Of a DNA stretch of 64,000 nt, positions 16,227 to 25,766 are shown piece by piece (the first letter of the stretch is position 1; each line of letters opens with the position of its first letter). The notes below the pieces were generated by a model. That model was not told where the DNA came from. It saw only the letters and a program-made list of their open reading frames with translations, and did no database searches. The DNA lies in the NCBI RefSeq assembly GCF_025972045.1, contig NZ_JAPDHX010000001.1:910787-974786 (forward strand), written 5' to 3'. A program made the translations under genes and the position numbers. This stretch comes from Micropruina sonneratiae (GTDB lineage Bacteria; Actinomycetota; Actinomycetes; Propionibacteriales; Propionibacteriaceae).

Positions 16227-17237
16227 TCAGCTCGGGCGTTTCTCGGGGGTGCTCTGCGCGGTCAGCGCCGGGTCACGCACCACCACGTCGCCCAGTGCCT
16301 CGTCGATCGCGGCCAGCACCTCGGCCGACAGCCTCACCCCGGACGCCTGCGCGTTGCCCGTGACCTGCTCAGGCCTCGACGCGCCGACGATGGCGCAGGC
16401 GACGTTGTCGTTGGCCAGCACCCAGGCGATCGCCAGTTGCGCCATCGTGATGCCGAGATCGGACGCGATCGGCTGCAGCCGTTGCACCCGTTCGAGGATC
16501 GTGTCGTCCATGAACCGGCTGATCGTCCGCTGGCCGCCCTTGGTGTCGGTGGCCCGGGAGCCCTCGGGGGCCGCCTCGCCCGGCAGGTACTTGCCGGTCA
16601 GCACGCCCTGCGCGATCGGCGACCACACCACCTGGGACATGCCGAGCTCCTTCGAGGCGGGCACCACCTCGTCCTCGATCACCCGCCACAGCATCGAGTA
16701 CTGCGGCTGGTTCGACACCAGGGCGAAGCCGAGCTGCTTCGCCAGTTGCTGCCCGGCGCGCAGCTGGTCGGCCGACCATTCGCTGACCCCGATGTAGAGC
16801 GCCTTGCCGGCCCGGACGACGTCGGCGAAGGCCTGCATGGTCTCCTCCAACGGAGTCTCCACGTCGAAGCGGTGCGCCTGGTACACGTCCACGTAGTCGG
16901 TCCGCAGCCGGGTCAGCGAGCCGTTGATCGACTCCATGATGTGCTTGCGGGACAGTCCCGAGTCGTTGTGGCCGCCCGGGCCGGTCGGCCAGAACACCTT
17001 GGTCATGATCTCGATCGACTCGCGGCGCTGACCGGCCAGCGCCTCACCCAGCACCGTCTCGGCCTTGGTGTTGGCGTAGACGTCGGCGGTGTCGAAGGTG
17101 GTGATGCCTGCGTCCAGCGCGGCCCGCACGCAGGCCAGCGCCGCCTCGTTCTCGACCTGCGACCCGTGGGTCAGCCAGTTGCCGTAGGTGATCTCGGAGA
17201 TCTTCAGCCCCGAGCTGCCCAGATGACGAAACTCCAT
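16227..17237 (-). CDS. aldo-keto reductase
   Basis: A 336-residue TIM-barrel NADPH-dependent oxidoreductase of the Kv-beta/YghZ-like group. The opening is MEFRHLGSSGLKISEITYGNW. The catalytic tetrad is visible: Asp and Tyr in FDTADVYANT, Lys in IMTKVFW, His in VYQAHRFD. The NADP-binding C-terminus contains AIVGASRPEQV. The substrate is unknown. The start is ATG 17237; ATG 17246 in the same frame adds three residues. It is convergent with the helical protein at 16211 and divergent from ribF. Confidence 0.92.
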   Translation of the reverse strand: MEFRHLGSSGLKISEITYGNWLTHGSQVENEAALACVRAALDAGITTFDTADVYANTKAETVLGEALAGQRRESIEIMTKVFWPTGPGGHNDSGLSRKHIMESINGSLTRLRTDYVDVYQAHRFDVETPLEETMQAFADVVRAGKALYIGVSEWSADQLRAGQQLAKQLGFALVSNQPQYSMLWRVIEDEVVPASKELGMSQVVWSPIAQGVLTGKYLPGEAAPEGSRATDTKGGQRTISRFMDDTILERVQRLQPIASDLGITMAQLAIAWVLANDNVACAIVGASRPEQVTGNAQASGVRLSAEVLAAIDEALGDVVVRDPALTAQSTPEKRPS

Positions 17238-17307
17238 GCGCACCATCCAACCACTCCGGCGTCCCGCTGCTCCGGGGGTTGCGGGGGACGGACTAGGGTG
17301 GCTCCTC

Positions 17308-18231
17308 GTGAGCGGAACCGTGGTCGTGATCGGCAACTTCGACGGCGTCCATCCGGGCCATGTGGAGGTGTTGAGCGAGGCCAGGACCCGGCGTCCGGAG
17401 TTGCCGCTGGTGGTGGTCACGTTCTGGCCGCACCCCGTTCGGGTGCTGCGTCCCGAGCAGGCGCCGATGCTGCTGACCGGGCTGGCCGACCGGATCGCGC
17501 TTCTCGAGGCCGCCGGGGCCGACCGGGTCGAGGTGATCGACTTCACCCCCGAGTTCGCCCAACTCAGTCCCGAGCAGTTCGTCGACCGGGTGCTGTGGCC
17601 GCTCGACCCCGAACTGATCGTGGTGGGCGACAACTTCCGCTTCGGGCACCGCGCCGCGGGCAACGTCGAGACGCTGCGTGAGTTGGGCCGGGGCCGGTTC
17701 GAGGTCGAGGGGCTGCGGCTCGTCCGCTACGGCGACGAGGAGACCTGCTCGACGGTGATCAGGGAGGCGCTGGCGCGCGGCGACGTCGCGCACGCCGCCG
17801 AGCACCTCGGCCGTGCCTTCCGGTTCACCGGGGTGGTCGCGCACGGCGACCACCGCGGCCGCGAGCTCGGCTACCCGACGGCGAACCTGCCGGTGCCCGA
17901 CGAGCTGGCGTGTCCCGCCGACGGCGTCTACGCGGGCTGGCTCACCCGGCTCGACGGACGCGACGCGCACGGCCTGCTGCTCGGGGCCGGCAGCGGCGCG
18001 CCGCGCTGGCCGGCGGCGATCTCGGTGGGCACGAACCCGACCTTCGACGGCGTCCAGCGCCGGGTCGAGTCCTACGTGCTCGGCCGCACCGACCTGGAGC
18101 TGTACGACGCGCCGATCGCGGTGGAGTTCGTGGCGCGGATCCGCGGCATGGTGCGGTTCGACGGTATCGACGCGCTGATCGAGCAGATGGACGACGACGT
18201 CCGCCGCACCCACGAGATCCTCGGCGCCTGA
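17308..18231 (+). CDS. ribF: bifunctional riboflavin kinase/FAD synthetase
   Basis: A 307-residue RibF that phosphorylates riboflavin and adenylates FMN. The N-terminal nucleotidyltransferase domain has GNFDGVHPGH and DNFRFGHRAAGN; STVIREALARGDV links the halves. The kinase domain contains GVVAHGDHRGRELGYPTANLPVP and the catalytic region NPTFDGVQRRVESY. GTG 17308 stands eight bases after TAGGGT (17294-17299). In many genomes ribF directly follows truB; here they are 8.1 kb apart. A palindromic repeat follows the stop. Confidence 0.96.
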   Translation: MSGTVVVIGNFDGVHPGHVEVLSEARTRRPELPLVVVTFWPHPVRVLRPEQAPMLLTGLADRIALLEAAGADRVEVIDFTPEFAQLSPEQFVDRVLWPLDPELIVVGDNFRFGHRAAGNVETLRELGRGRFEVEGLRLVRYGDEETCSTVIREALARGDVAHAAEHLGRAFRFTGVVAHGDHRGRELGYPTANLPVPDELACPADGVYAGWLTRLDGRDAHGLLLGAGSGAPRWPAAISVGTNPTFDGVQRRVESYVLGRTDLELYDAPIAVEFVARIRGMVRFDGIDALIEQMDDDVRRTHEILGA

Positions 18232-18247
18232 CCGTCCGCCTTCCGCC

Positions 18248-18307
18248 GCTCGCCCAACTACCGAGCGCCACCGCCAAGCTTCGCGAGCGCTCGGTAGTTA
18301 GGCGAGC
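18248..18307. repeat. palindromic element, copy 1
   Basis: Two 21-base arms (18248-18268 and 18287-18307) pair with one mismatch around a centre containing CCAAGCTTCGCGA. The arms carry GCCCAACTACCGAGC. A near-identical element with a perfect 26-bp stem lies at 34631-34690. Both lie directly after a gene stop, so they may act as terminators or mRNA-end stabilisers. Confidence 0.8.
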
Positions 18308-18365
18308 CGGGGGGGAGGGGGTGCGGGCTATTGCGCAGCGTCGGGCGGAAGCGCACAGTTGACCC

Positions 18366-18866
18366 ATGGCCTGGCTGGTCGCGCTCCTCGTCGTCACCGC
18401 GCTCGTCGCGGTCGCGGTGGTGCTGCCGAAGGGTTCCCGTCGGCAATCAACGGCGCAGGTCGTGCCGGCCGACTACAGCCCCGCCCCGCTCAACACGCTC
18501 GGCCTCGCCAGGGGCGATGCCGAGGAACTGTGGGAGGTCGGACGCCGGGTCGAGGAGGAGTTCGGCCTGGCCCCGGTGCAGATCCTGCTGAACCGGCTCG
18601 GCAACGTGGTCCGTCGCAACGTTCCGTTGCGCGCCGTGCGTCCGGGCCCGTCGCGGGGGCTGGCGCGGATCTGCTTCGCCGACGGCACCACCCTGCAGGT
18701 GCGCGGACGCCAGGCCGGCGACCTGGGCCACCTGGCCGTGACCACCCTCACTCAGAAGGTATGGGTGTCGGACTTCCACGCCGAGCACAGCAACGTGGTG
18801 CTCAACCTCGACTGGAACCGCGGCCGGGTCAGCGTGCTGGCCGTCGGCCTCGACCAGGCCGACTGA
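18366..18866 (+). CDS. membrane-anchored protein of unknown function
   Basis: A 166-residue protein with one N-terminal membrane helix (AWLVALLVVTALVAVAVVLP) and no lipobox, so it is probably anchored by that helix. The soluble part has GDAEELWEVGRRVEEEF, then RARICFADG-like beta strands (LARICFADGTTLQVRGR) and ends in NVVLNLDWNRGRVSVLAVGLDQAD. I do not recognise the family. It stands alone between the palindrome after ribF and a convergent acetyltransferase. Confidence 0.6.
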   Translation: MAWLVALLVVTALVAVAVVLPKGSRRQSTAQVVPADYSPAPLNTLGLARGDAEELWEVGRRVEEEFGLAPVQILLNRLGNVVRRNVPLRAVRPGPSRGLARICFADGTTLQVRGRQAGDLGHLAVTTLTQKVWVSDFHAEHSNVVLNLDWNRGRVSVLAVGLDQAD

Positions 18867-18898
18867 ATTCCCTGGTCAGCCCGGCTTCGGCGACCTCC

Positions 18899-19387
18899 TC
18901 AGAGCAGCCGCAGCGACTTGCGGTAGATCGCGTCCATCTCCTCGCGGGAGTGGGTGTTCCCGAGCCCGTCGACGTACTGGTACGTGGTCAGCTTGTGGTC
19001 GCCGGTGGGGGTGTAGTCGAGCGAGATGTACATCGGGATCGCCGCAGCGTTCTGCGGGTCGACCCGCAGGAAGATCTCGTCGAAGCCCAGCTCGATGGCC
19101 TGCTGCTCGAGGAACCGGGTCAGTTCCCGCGCCGCGCCCTGGCGACGCGACTCCGGATAGACCCACAGGCTCTTGAGCTCCGGCTGCAGCAGGTTGTCCT
19201 CGCGGCAGTCCAGCACGCTGGTACCCAGCTGGGTGTCGCCGCGCAGGGCGATCGCGAAGAAGTAGTTGCCCTGCTGCTGGTGCTCGAAATGGCCCTGCGC
19301 ATACCGCGCGTTCGGATGCGGCTCCCGGCGTGCCAACGAGGCGAGGTCGTCCTCTGTGCACAGTCGCACCACGATGGGCTCCGTCAT
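18899..19387 (-). CDS. GNAT family N-acetyltransferase
   Basis: A 162-residue acetyltransferase. The core motif is LKSLWVYPESRRQGAARELTRFLEQQA, with the acetyl-CoA loop R-R-Q-G-A. The C-terminal FDEIFLRVDPQNAAAIPMYISLDYTPTG is the usual strand and helix with the Tyr general acid. The substrate is unknown. ATG 19387 follows GGAGGAAA. It is convergent with the membrane protein and shares a strand with pntB, but ends about 110 bases past that gene's stop and appears independent. Confidence 0.85.
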   Translation of the reverse strand: MTEPIVVRLCTEDDLASLARREPHPNARYAQGHFEHQQQGNYFFAIALRGDTQLGTSVLDCREDNLLQPELKSLWVYPESRRQGAARELTRFLEQQAIELGFDEIFLRVDPQNAAAIPMYISLDYTPTGDHKLTTYQYVDGLGNTHSREEMDAIYRKSLRLL

Positions 19388-19495
19388 AGATTTCCTCCAC
19401 GGTTCAGGTGTCGTGTCGGTGGCCGCCGGGCCGGATCGAACGACTCATTGTGTCAGACGCTGGCTAGCCTACGACCCCCGCAACCCACGGGAGCC

Positions 19496-20875
19496 TCAGC
19501 CGAGCTCCTTGAGCTGGCCGATCACGTCCCCGACGGCCTGCTGTGCGCTGCCGTACAGCATCGAGGTGTTGTCGGCGTAGAACAGCGCGTTCTCGATCCC
19601 GGAGTAGCCGGCGCCGCGGCCTCGCTTGATCACGATGCAGTTGCGGGCCTTGTCGGCGTCCAGGATCGGCATGCCGTAGATCGGCGACGACTTGTCGGTG
19701 CGCGCCACCGGGTTCACCACGTCGTTGGCGCCGATCACCAGCGCCACGTCCGACTGCGGGAACTCGGCGTTGATCTCGTCGAGGTCGAAGATCTTCTCGT
19801 ACGGGACGCCGGCCTCGGCGAGCAGCACGTTCATGTGGCCGGGCATCCGGCCGGCCACCGGGTGGATCGCGAACGACACCTCGACCCCGGCGTCCTCGAG
19901 CAGCTTGGCCATCTCCCACACCTTGTGCTGGGCGCCGGCCACGGCCATCCCGTAGCCGGGGATGATGATGACCTTCTCGGAGTAGCGCATCAGCGCGGCC
20001 GCGTCGGTGGCCGACATCTCCTTCATGCTGCCCTCGATCGCGCCACCGGCCTGCGCCTCGCCGCTGATCGGGGTGAACAGGACGCCGAGGATGGGCCGGT
20101 TCATCGCCTTGGCCATCAGCTGGGTGAGCAGGGTGCCGGAGGCGCCCACGACGATGCCGGCGATGATCAGGGTCGGGTTGCCCAGCACGTAGCCCTCGAA
20201 GCCGACCGCGAGGCCGGTGAAGGCGTTCAGCAGCGAGATCACCACCGGCATGTCGGCGCCGCCGATCGGCATCGTCACGATCGCGCCCAGGGCGAGCGAC
20301 AGGACGAAGAACAGCACCAGCAGCCACGGGTTGGCCGAGCCGGTGCCCATCGACGACAGCACGATCACGACACCGAGCGCGATGGTGAGTAGCGCCAGCA
20401 CGATGTTGATGAGGTTCTGGGCCGGTAGCCGGATCGCCTTCTTCATCACGCCCTGCAGCTTCAGGAACGCAACCACCGAACCGCTGAACGCGACCGAGCC
20501 GATGAGCGAGCCCAGCACCGCCAGGGTGCCCACCACCGGCCCGTGCACCTCGGCGCGGGCGAACTCGACCGCGGCGATCAGGGCTGCGGCACCGCCGCCC
20601 ATGCCGTTGTAGATGGCGACCATCTGCGGCATGTCGGTCATCTTGACGACGCGTCCGGCCCACCAGGCGACACCGCCGCCCAGCACGATGGCGACCAGGA
20701 TCAGGGCCAGGTTCTGCATGCCGGGCACCAGGAAGGTGACCAGCGTGGCCAGCACCATGCCGACCCCGGCCCAGGCGATGCCGCTGCGCGCCTTGACCGG
20801 CGACGACATCGCCTTCAGGCCGAGGATGAACAGCACGGCGACCAGCAGGTACACCCCGTTGACAAGCCACTCCAC
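19496..20875 (-). CDS. pntB: NAD(P) transhydrogenase subunit beta
   Basis: A 459-residue PntB. The N-terminal 260 residues span the membrane in about nine helices and form part of the proton channel (domain II). The C-terminal domain III binds NADP(H), with IIPGYGMAVAGAQHKVWEM, VSFAIHPVAGRMPGHMNVLLAEAGVPY and ALVIGANDVVNPVAR. The complex uses the proton-motive force to drive NADH to NADPH. It is the last gene of a three-gene operon and begins five bases after the alpha-2 gene. Confidence 0.96.
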   Translation of the reverse strand: MEWLVNGVYLLVAVLFILGLKAMSSPVKARSGIAWAGVGMVLATLVTFLVPGMQNLALILVAIVLGGGVAWWAGRVVKMTDMPQMVAIYNGMGGGAAALIAAVEFARAEVHGPVVGTLAVLGSLIGSVAFSGSVVAFLKLQGVMKKAIRLPAQNLINIVLALLTIALGVVIVLSSMGTGSANPWLLVLFFVLSLALGAIVTMPIGGADMPVVISLLNAFTGLAVGFEGYVLGNPTLIIAGIVVGASGTLLTQLMAKAMNRPILGVLFTPISGEAQAGGAIEGSMKEMSATDAAALMRYSEKVIIIPGYGMAVAGAQHKVWEMAKLLEDAGVEVSFAIHPVAGRMPGHMNVLLAEAGVPYEKIFDLDEINAEFPQSDVALVIGANDVVNPVARTDKSSPIYGMPILDADKARNCIVIKRGRGAGYSGIENALFYADNTSMLYGSAQQAVGDVIGQLKELG

Positions 20876-20880
20876 GGTGA

Positions 20881-21189
20881 TCAGGCCTCCTGCTCGCCGG
20901 CGGGGAGCTTCTTCTTCTTGGGTGCGAACATCGCCAACATCCGTTCCGTCACCACGTAGCCGCCCGCGGCGTTCGCGGCGCCCAGCAGCACCGCCAGGAA
21001 GCCGAGCACGATCTCCAGCGGCGTCTCGGCGTGACCGAGCGCGTACATGGCGCCGACCAGCACCACGCCGTGCACGAAGTTCGAGCCGGACATCAGCGGG
21101 GTGTGCAGGATCACCGGCACCCGCGAGATCACCTCGTAGCCGACGAATGCGGCCAGCATGAAGATGTACAGGTAGAGCAGGTCGGTCAT
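20881..21189 (-). CDS. NAD(P) transhydrogenase alpha subunit, membrane part
   Basis: A 102-residue protein with three or four hydrophobic helices: LLYLYIFMLAAFVGYEVIS, NFVHGVVLVGAMYALGH, LEIVLGFLAVLLGAANAAGGYVV. It ends in a Lys-rich tail. This is the membrane segment of PntA encoded as a separate gene (the three-subunit form, as in Rhodospirillum pntAB). VPVILHTPLMSGSNFVHGV is the family signature. It starts four bases after pntA1 and ends five bases before pntB. Confidence 0.93.
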   Translation of the reverse strand: MTDLLYLYIFMLAAFVGYEVISRVPVILHTPLMSGSNFVHGVVLVGAMYALGHAETPLEIVLGFLAVLLGAANAAGGYVVTERMLAMFAPKKKKLPAGEQEA

Positions 21190-21193
21190 GGCG

Positions 21194-22378
21194 TCACGCG
21201 TCCCCTCGTCCCGCCTGCGGCTGGTCGCCCGGCGGTTGTTCCGGCGATGGTTGTCCGAGCCCCAGCACCCGTGCCACCAGCGGGCTGGCCACGGCGCCGT
21301 CCAGGGTCAGCGCGGTGCCGGCGATCACCTCGTCGGTGAGGTCGATGGCGAGGCTGCCGTCGGTCACCATCGGGGCGGTGAAGTTGTAGAGGTTCTTGGC
21401 GAACATCTCCGAGGTGTGCACCGGCATCCGGCTGGGCAGGTTGACCGGTCCGACGATGTGTGCCGGCCCGACCCGGACCTCCGAGCCCGCCACCGTCCCG
21501 TACACGTTGCCGCCCTGTTCGGCGGCCATGTCGACGACGACGGCACCGGGCCGCATCGCGTTGACCATCATCTCGCTGACGATCCGGGGGGCCCGCTTGC
21601 CGGGCACCGCGGCCGTGGTGATCAGCACGTCGCACTGGGCGATCGCCTTGCCGAGCTTGGCCTCCTGGGCGCCCTTCTCGGCCTCGGTCAACTCACGGGC
21701 GTAGCCGCCCTCGCCGACGGCGGCGACCCCGGTGTCGACGAACTTCGCGCCCAGCGACTCGATCTGTTCCCGGGTCTCGGGGCGGACGTCGTAGCCCTCG
21801 ACGATCGCGCCCAGCCGCTTCGCCGTCGCGATCGCCTGCAGCCCGGCCACCCCGGCCCCGATCACCAGCACCCGGGCCGGGCGGACCGTGCCGGCGGCGT
21901 AGGTGAGCATCGGGAAGAACTTCGGGCAGCGGGCGGCGGCGATCAGCGCGCACTGGTAACCGGACGCCGCGCCCTGGCTGGACAGGATGTCCATCGACTG
22001 GGCGCGAGAGATGCGCGGCAGGAGCTCCATGGCGAACGAGTCCACACCGCCGGCGGCGAGCGCCCGGACTCGTTCGGCGTCCGCGAAGGGGGCCAGCGTG
22101 CCGATCAGGATGGTGCCCCGGCGCAGGGCCGCCAGGGCCTCGGGAGCCGGCGGGCCGATCGTCCACACCACGTCGGAGCCGGCTATCACCTCCTCGGTGG
22201 TGGCCGCCCAGGTGACCTCGCCGAGGTCGAACTCGGTGAGGTGGGCGCGGTCGGTGGCTCCGCGCTGGATCAGCAGGGTAGCCCCCAGCGACCGCAGTTT
22301 GTTCGCCACGTCCGGCACGATCGGGGTGCGCCGTTCGGCGGGGTCGGCGCTGACCGGTATGCCGAGCACGAAGCCCAT
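21194..22378 (-). CDS. pntA: NAD(P) transhydrogenase alpha subunit, NAD-binding part
   Basis: A 394-residue domain I protein related to alanine dehydrogenase that binds NADH. The opening is MGFVLGIPVSADPAERRTPIVPDVANKL. The Rossmann motif is VLVIGAGVAGLQAIATAKRLGA, and TAAVPGKRAPRIVSEMMV with GAVVVDMAAEQGGNV are family marks. I start at ATG 22378 (AAGGAGA upstream); the frame is open 12 codons further. It heads the pntA1-pntA2-pntB operon and is divergent from ahcY. A soluble transhydrogenase, sthA, lies at 36269. Confidence 0.95.
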   Translation of the reverse strand: MGFVLGIPVSADPAERRTPIVPDVANKLRSLGATLLIQRGATDRAHLTEFDLGEVTWAATTEEVIAGSDVVWTIGPPAPEALAALRRGTILIGTLAPFADAERVRALAAGGVDSFAMELLPRISRAQSMDILSSQGAASGYQCALIAAARCPKFFPMLTYAAGTVRPARVLVIGAGVAGLQAIATAKRLGAIVEGYDVRPETREQIESLGAKFVDTGVAAVGEGGYARELTEAEKGAQEAKLGKAIAQCDVLITTAAVPGKRAPRIVSEMMVNAMRPGAVVVDMAAEQGGNVYGTVAGSEVRVGPAHIVGPVNLPSRMPVHTSEMFAKNLYNFTAPMVTDGSLAIDLTDEVIAGTALTLDGAVASPLVARVLGLGQPSPEQPPGDQPQAGRGDA

Positions 22379-22551
22379 GGCTCTCCTTCTGATGGCTGTA
22401 CGCCCCCCATCCAACCGCGCCGGGGCCGCGCTGTCAGACGAACCCGCCGATGTCCGCAGGACGGACGGTTCCGGCTCGGGACGCGGCCCGCGCGCCGCTG
22501 CCCCCGGCGCAGGCGGCGGGGGAGCCGGGCGGGCTGCACTAGGCTGCTGCG

Positions 22552-23967
<1,416 letters not shown>

Positions 23968-24058
23968 CCCTACGGGCTCCGGTCGATCGCGTTTCGAGAC
24001 CAGGGCCCCGCCGGGAGTTTGCCGTTCTCATCAACGGCGACAGCTTTCGCGAACCGTT

Positions 24059-24088
24059 ACTGCTTTCGTGTTACAACGCGAAAGCAGT
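24059..24088. terminator. hairpin between convergent ahcY and the DUF2809 gene
   Basis: A perfect 10-bp stem, ACTGCTTTCG with its complement, around a 10-base loop. It lies in a 160-base gap that is less GC-rich than the rest of the window and could stop transcription from both sides. A GGAGGTGA followed by GTG at 24108 resembles a ribosome site, but the frame behind it is only 28 codons and overlaps the DUF2809 gene, so I do not call it. Confidence 0.45.
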
Positions 24089-24126
24089 CGACCGGAGGTG
24101 AAAGTAGTGGGCGCTGGTGAGAACGG

Positions 24127-24528
24127 TCAGCCTTGCGAGCGCCGTCCCAGGGCGGCGTCGATGGACGCCGCCAGCGCGACGGCAGCCACGTAGACGACCA
24201 GATCCCGGGCGTCGAAGCCGCTTCCGAACACCAGAGCGGCGGGACGGAAGACCGCCGCCCAGGCGCGGGGCAGCCCGGTGAGCTGAAACACCTCGATCGC
24301 GACGCAGAACGTGCCCGCGATCACCGCCACCCGGGCCGGACGCCACCGCGGCAGCAGCGTGACGGCCAGGGCGTAGATCAGCACCGCGTACAGGGCGTCG
24401 CCGGCGATGTCGGTGGCCACGCTGCTGGGCAGGGCCAGGTGCACCGCGAGTCCGGCGGCCACCGTGACCACGGACGCCAGGGCAGCGCGCCCACGCCGCC
24501 CGGACGCCGGGGTCGCCTCGCCTGCCAT
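24127..24528 (-). CDS. DUF2809 family membrane protein
   Basis: A 133-residue protein with four predicted membrane helices. ALYAVLIYALAVTLLPRWRPARVA, FCVAIEVFQLTGLP and AALVFGSGFDARDLVVYVAAV are marks of the DUF2809 family, whose function is unknown. I chose ATG 24528; the frame extends another 38 codons, but that stretch is rich in Ser/Gly/Glu and not membrane-like. It sits 92 bases after the ABC ATPase gene on the same strand and may be read from the same transcript. Confidence 0.75.
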   Translation of the reverse strand: MAGEATPASGRRGRAALASVVTVAAGLAVHLALPSSVATDIAGDALYAVLIYALAVTLLPRWRPARVAVIAGTFCVAIEVFQLTGLPRAWAAVFRPAALVFGSGFDARDLVVYVAAVALAASIDAALGRRSQG

Positions 24529-24620
24529 GCCGGCCAGGCTAGCCGGGACCGATCCTTCGTCCTCCCGTGCCTGCCCCGGGCTCGATGTCATCTCCGACGG
24601 GGCCACCCGTACTGCGAAGC

Positions 24621-25766
24621 TCACTCGGCAGGCAGCACCCAACCGCGCGAGCGGGGGAAGTCCACCTCGACCACGTCACCGACGGCGAGGATGTCGGAGG
24701 GGTCCGGGTCGCTGTCGATCGCCACGATCGGCCCGGCGGCGGTGTCCACCTCGTACTCGACATGCTCGCCGTAGAACACCGAGCGCAGCACCCGGCCGTG
24801 GTTGCCCTCGACCGTTTCTGCGCCCGCCGGGGCCTGCACGAGCCGACTGACCTTCACCGACTCAGGGCGCACCAGCACCACGTGGCCGGACGCCGCCGCG
24901 ACGCCGGGCGCGGCCGGGATGGTCCGCTCGCCGCCCAGCACCTCGACGATCGCGTTGCCGTCCGACGCCGACTGCAGCGTGCACTCCAGGAAGTTCGCCG
25001 AACCGATGAAGTCGGCCACGAACACGGTCGCCGGATGCCGGTAGATGTCCTCCGGCGTCCCGATCTGCTCGATCCGGCCGTGGTTCATCACCACGATCCG
25101 GTCCGACAGGCTCATCGCCTCATCCTGGTCGTGGGTGACGTACAGGGCCGTGATGCCGAGCCGCTGCTGCAGGCTGCGGATCTCGGTGCGCATCTGCACC
25201 CGCAGCTTGGCGTCCAGGTTCGACAGCGGCTCGTCGAACAGCAGCACCTTGGGCCGCATCACCATCGCCCGGGCCAGTGCCACCCGCTGCTGCTGGCCGC
25301 CCGACAGCTGGCTGGGTGCCCGATTGACGAACCGGACCAGATCCATCGAGGTCAGCGCGGCCTCGACCTGCTCGGCGATCTCTGCCCTGGGCAGCTTCTT
25401 CAGCTTCAGCCCGTAGGCCACGTTGTCGGCGACGCTCATGTGCGGGAACAGGGCGTAGCTCTGGAACACCATCGACATCGGCCGCTTGTCGGGGGTGAGC
25501 CGGGTCATGTCGTCGCCGTCGAGGGTGATCTGCCCGGACGTCGGGGTCTCGAAGCCGGCCACCATCCGCAGCGTGGTGGTCTTGCCGCAGCCCGAGGGGC
25601 CGAGCAGGGTGACGAACTCACCGGCCTCGGTGTCGAGGTCGATGTGGTCGACGGCCAGGGTGGCCCCTTCGCGGGAGTCGAACTGCTTGACCAGCTGGCG
25701 AAGGCTGATCCGGCCGAACTCCGCGGTGGCGTCGGTGCTGGTCAGGGCGGTGTCGGTGGCGGTCAC
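24621..25766 (-). CDS. ABC transporter ATPase of the Fe3+/phosphonate/polyamine class
   Basis: A 381-residue ATPase for the adjoining importer. Walker A is GPSGCGKTT at 56-64, the signature LSGGQQQRVALARAM, Walker B VLLFDEPLSNLD and the switch His in YVTHDQDEAMSLSD. A C-terminal TOBE-like domain (about 270-381) ends DVVEVDFPRSRGWVLPAE. GTG 25766 overlaps the permease stop by four bases. This is the FbpC/PotA/PhnT group; sequence alone does not separate iron from organophosphate substrates. Confidence 0.9.
   Translation of the reverse strand: MTATDTALTSTDATAEFGRISLRQLVKQFDSREGATLAVDHIDLDTEAGEFVTLLGPSGCGKTTTLRMVAGFETPTSGQITLDGDDMTRLTPDKRPMSMVFQSYALFPHMSVADNVAYGLKLKKLPRAEIAEQVEAALTSMDLVRFVNRAPSQLSGGQQQRVALARAMVMRPKVLLFDEPLSNLDAKLRVQMRTEIRSLQQRLGITALYVTHDQDEAMSLSDRIVVMNHGRIEQIGTPEDIYRHPATVFVADFIGSANFLECTLQSASDGNAIVEVLGGERTIPAAPGVAAASGHVVLVRPESVKVSRLVQAPAGAETVEGNHGRVLRSVFYGEHVEYEVDTAAGPIVAIDSDPDPSDILAVGDVVEVDFPRSRGWVLPAE

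Noticed and set aside
22379-22551. SAH or SAM riboswitch in front of ahcY
   Set aside because: The gap is GC-rich without the conserved core, and the -10 box six bases before GTG leaves no leader.
24108-24193. Short frame after GGAGGTGA
   Set aside because: Only 28 codons, overlaps the well-supported DUF2809 gene on the other strand, no similarity.
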